This document shows positions 42,731 through 43,007 of a stretch of 43,007 bases of DNA, piece after piece. The notes beneath the pieces are model-generated. The model had not been told where the DNA came from. It searched no databases and saw nothing but the letters and a program-made list of their open reading frames with translations. Position 1 is the stretch's first letter, and every line of letters starts with the position of its first letter. This DNA is from an uncultured Halieaceae bacterium (GTDB taxonomy: Bacteria > Pseudomonadota > Gammaproteobacteria > Pseudomonadales > Halieaceae). The stretch is taken from positions 1-43,007 of the forward strand of contig CAJXMD010000014.1 of assembly GCA_913056165.1 (NCBI GenBank), read 5' to 3'. Made by a program: the position numbers and the translations under genes.

Positions 42731-43007
42731 ATGAAACGTGTAGTAACCGGCTTTGACGACAAAGGGACTTCGATTTTCGTCAGCCAAGATGAACCTGCAA
42801 TCACCTACGAAAACACTGGTATCAAGTGGACGGAAATATGGAGCAGCTACCCCGATGACCTCCTACCAATTGACCCTCCCTCTGGCCCCAAGCGAGAGGC
42901 AGTGAACGATTCGGTCTTTCCAAGCACAGGCAAAACTATTTTTCGCGTTTTGGAATTCTCCCCAAACCTGATTGATCCCTCGACTCTGAATGAAACAGAG
43001 CTTGCGG
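42731..43007 (+). CDS. Cupin-domain protein (3' truncated)
   Basis: 92 codons are visible before the window ends. A GGAGATAAC ribosome site precedes the ATG. The start MKRVVTGFDDKGTSIFVSQDEP and the later TEIWSS.. and TIFRVLEFSP segments follow the pattern of small cupin proteins beside TetR genes in ester or aromatic degradation regions. The histidine-bearing metal motif is beyond the window. Divergent from the TetR gene and probably controlled by it. Confidence 0.7.
   Translation, partial: MKRVVTGFDDKGTSIFVSQDEPAITYENTGIKWTEIWSSYPDDLLPIDPPSGPKREAVNDSVFPSTGKTIFRVLEFSPNLIDPSTLNETELA

Overview
The window looks like a chromosomal segment of an aerobic, heterotrophic, probably marine gammaproteobacterium. 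The clues are three TonB-dependent receptors, a CioAB-type bd oxidase, a caa3-like haem-copper oxidase cluster, a SulP transporter paired with a universal stress protein, and a Sia-type regulatory module. The OM60/NOR5 (Halieaceae) group is a reasonable guess, but nothing here proves it. There are no rRNA or tRNA genes, CRISPR arrays, integrases or insertion sequences.

Layout. (1) 1-3.2 kb: a catabolic operon with the end of an RpiR/SIS regulator, a Rieske oxygenase alpha subunit, an aldehyde dehydrogenase and a carboxymuconolactone decarboxylase-family protein, tightly packed or overlapping. (2) 3.2-12 kb: a metal and nutrient uptake region. It holds a siderophore-type receptor behind a clear Fur box, a DUF805 protein, a second TonB receptor, a betaine/homocysteine S-methyltransferase-like enzyme, and a ZnuD-like receptor with long His/Glu-rich loops preceded by a small exported His/Cys protein. 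(3) 12-14.4 kb: cydA-cydB of the CioAB type. (4) 14.8-22.6 kb: a cyclic-nucleotide and partner-switching island, visibly richer in A+T than its flanks. It encodes an alpha/beta-hydrolase-cyclase fusion, an HD-domain phosphohydrolase, a protein with cyclic-nucleotide-binding folds and a coiled-coil class III cyclase. Convergent to these is an operon of a TonB_C protein, SiaA phosphatase, SiaC and SiaB kinase. (5) 23.2-28.9 kb: an orphan protein, a MotA-like membrane protein with an internal duplication, a lone flagellin with a sigma-54 promoter and a carbohydrate-binding-like insertion, and two GT9 glycosyltransferases. (6) 29.3-38.8 kb: a 2OG-Fe(II) oxygenase, small proteins, CtaB, Sco and a full cytochrome c oxidase operon with a dihaem subunit II, two subunit III paralogues, subunit IV and an unlisted 52-residue membrane protein. 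(7) 39.2-43 kb: a Usp and SulP pair, then a TetR regulator divergent from a truncated cupin gene with two matching candidate operators between them.

How it may work together. The central hypothesis is that the SiaA/SiaB/SiaC phospho-switch here controls a class III adenylate cyclase whose N-terminal helical stalk resembles the SiaC-binding stalk of SiaD. In Pseudomonas the output is c-di-GMP from SiaD; here it would be a cyclic nucleotide, read by the neighbouring CNB protein. The nearby flagellin and glycosyltransferases suggest a surface or motility output, but that link rests only on position.
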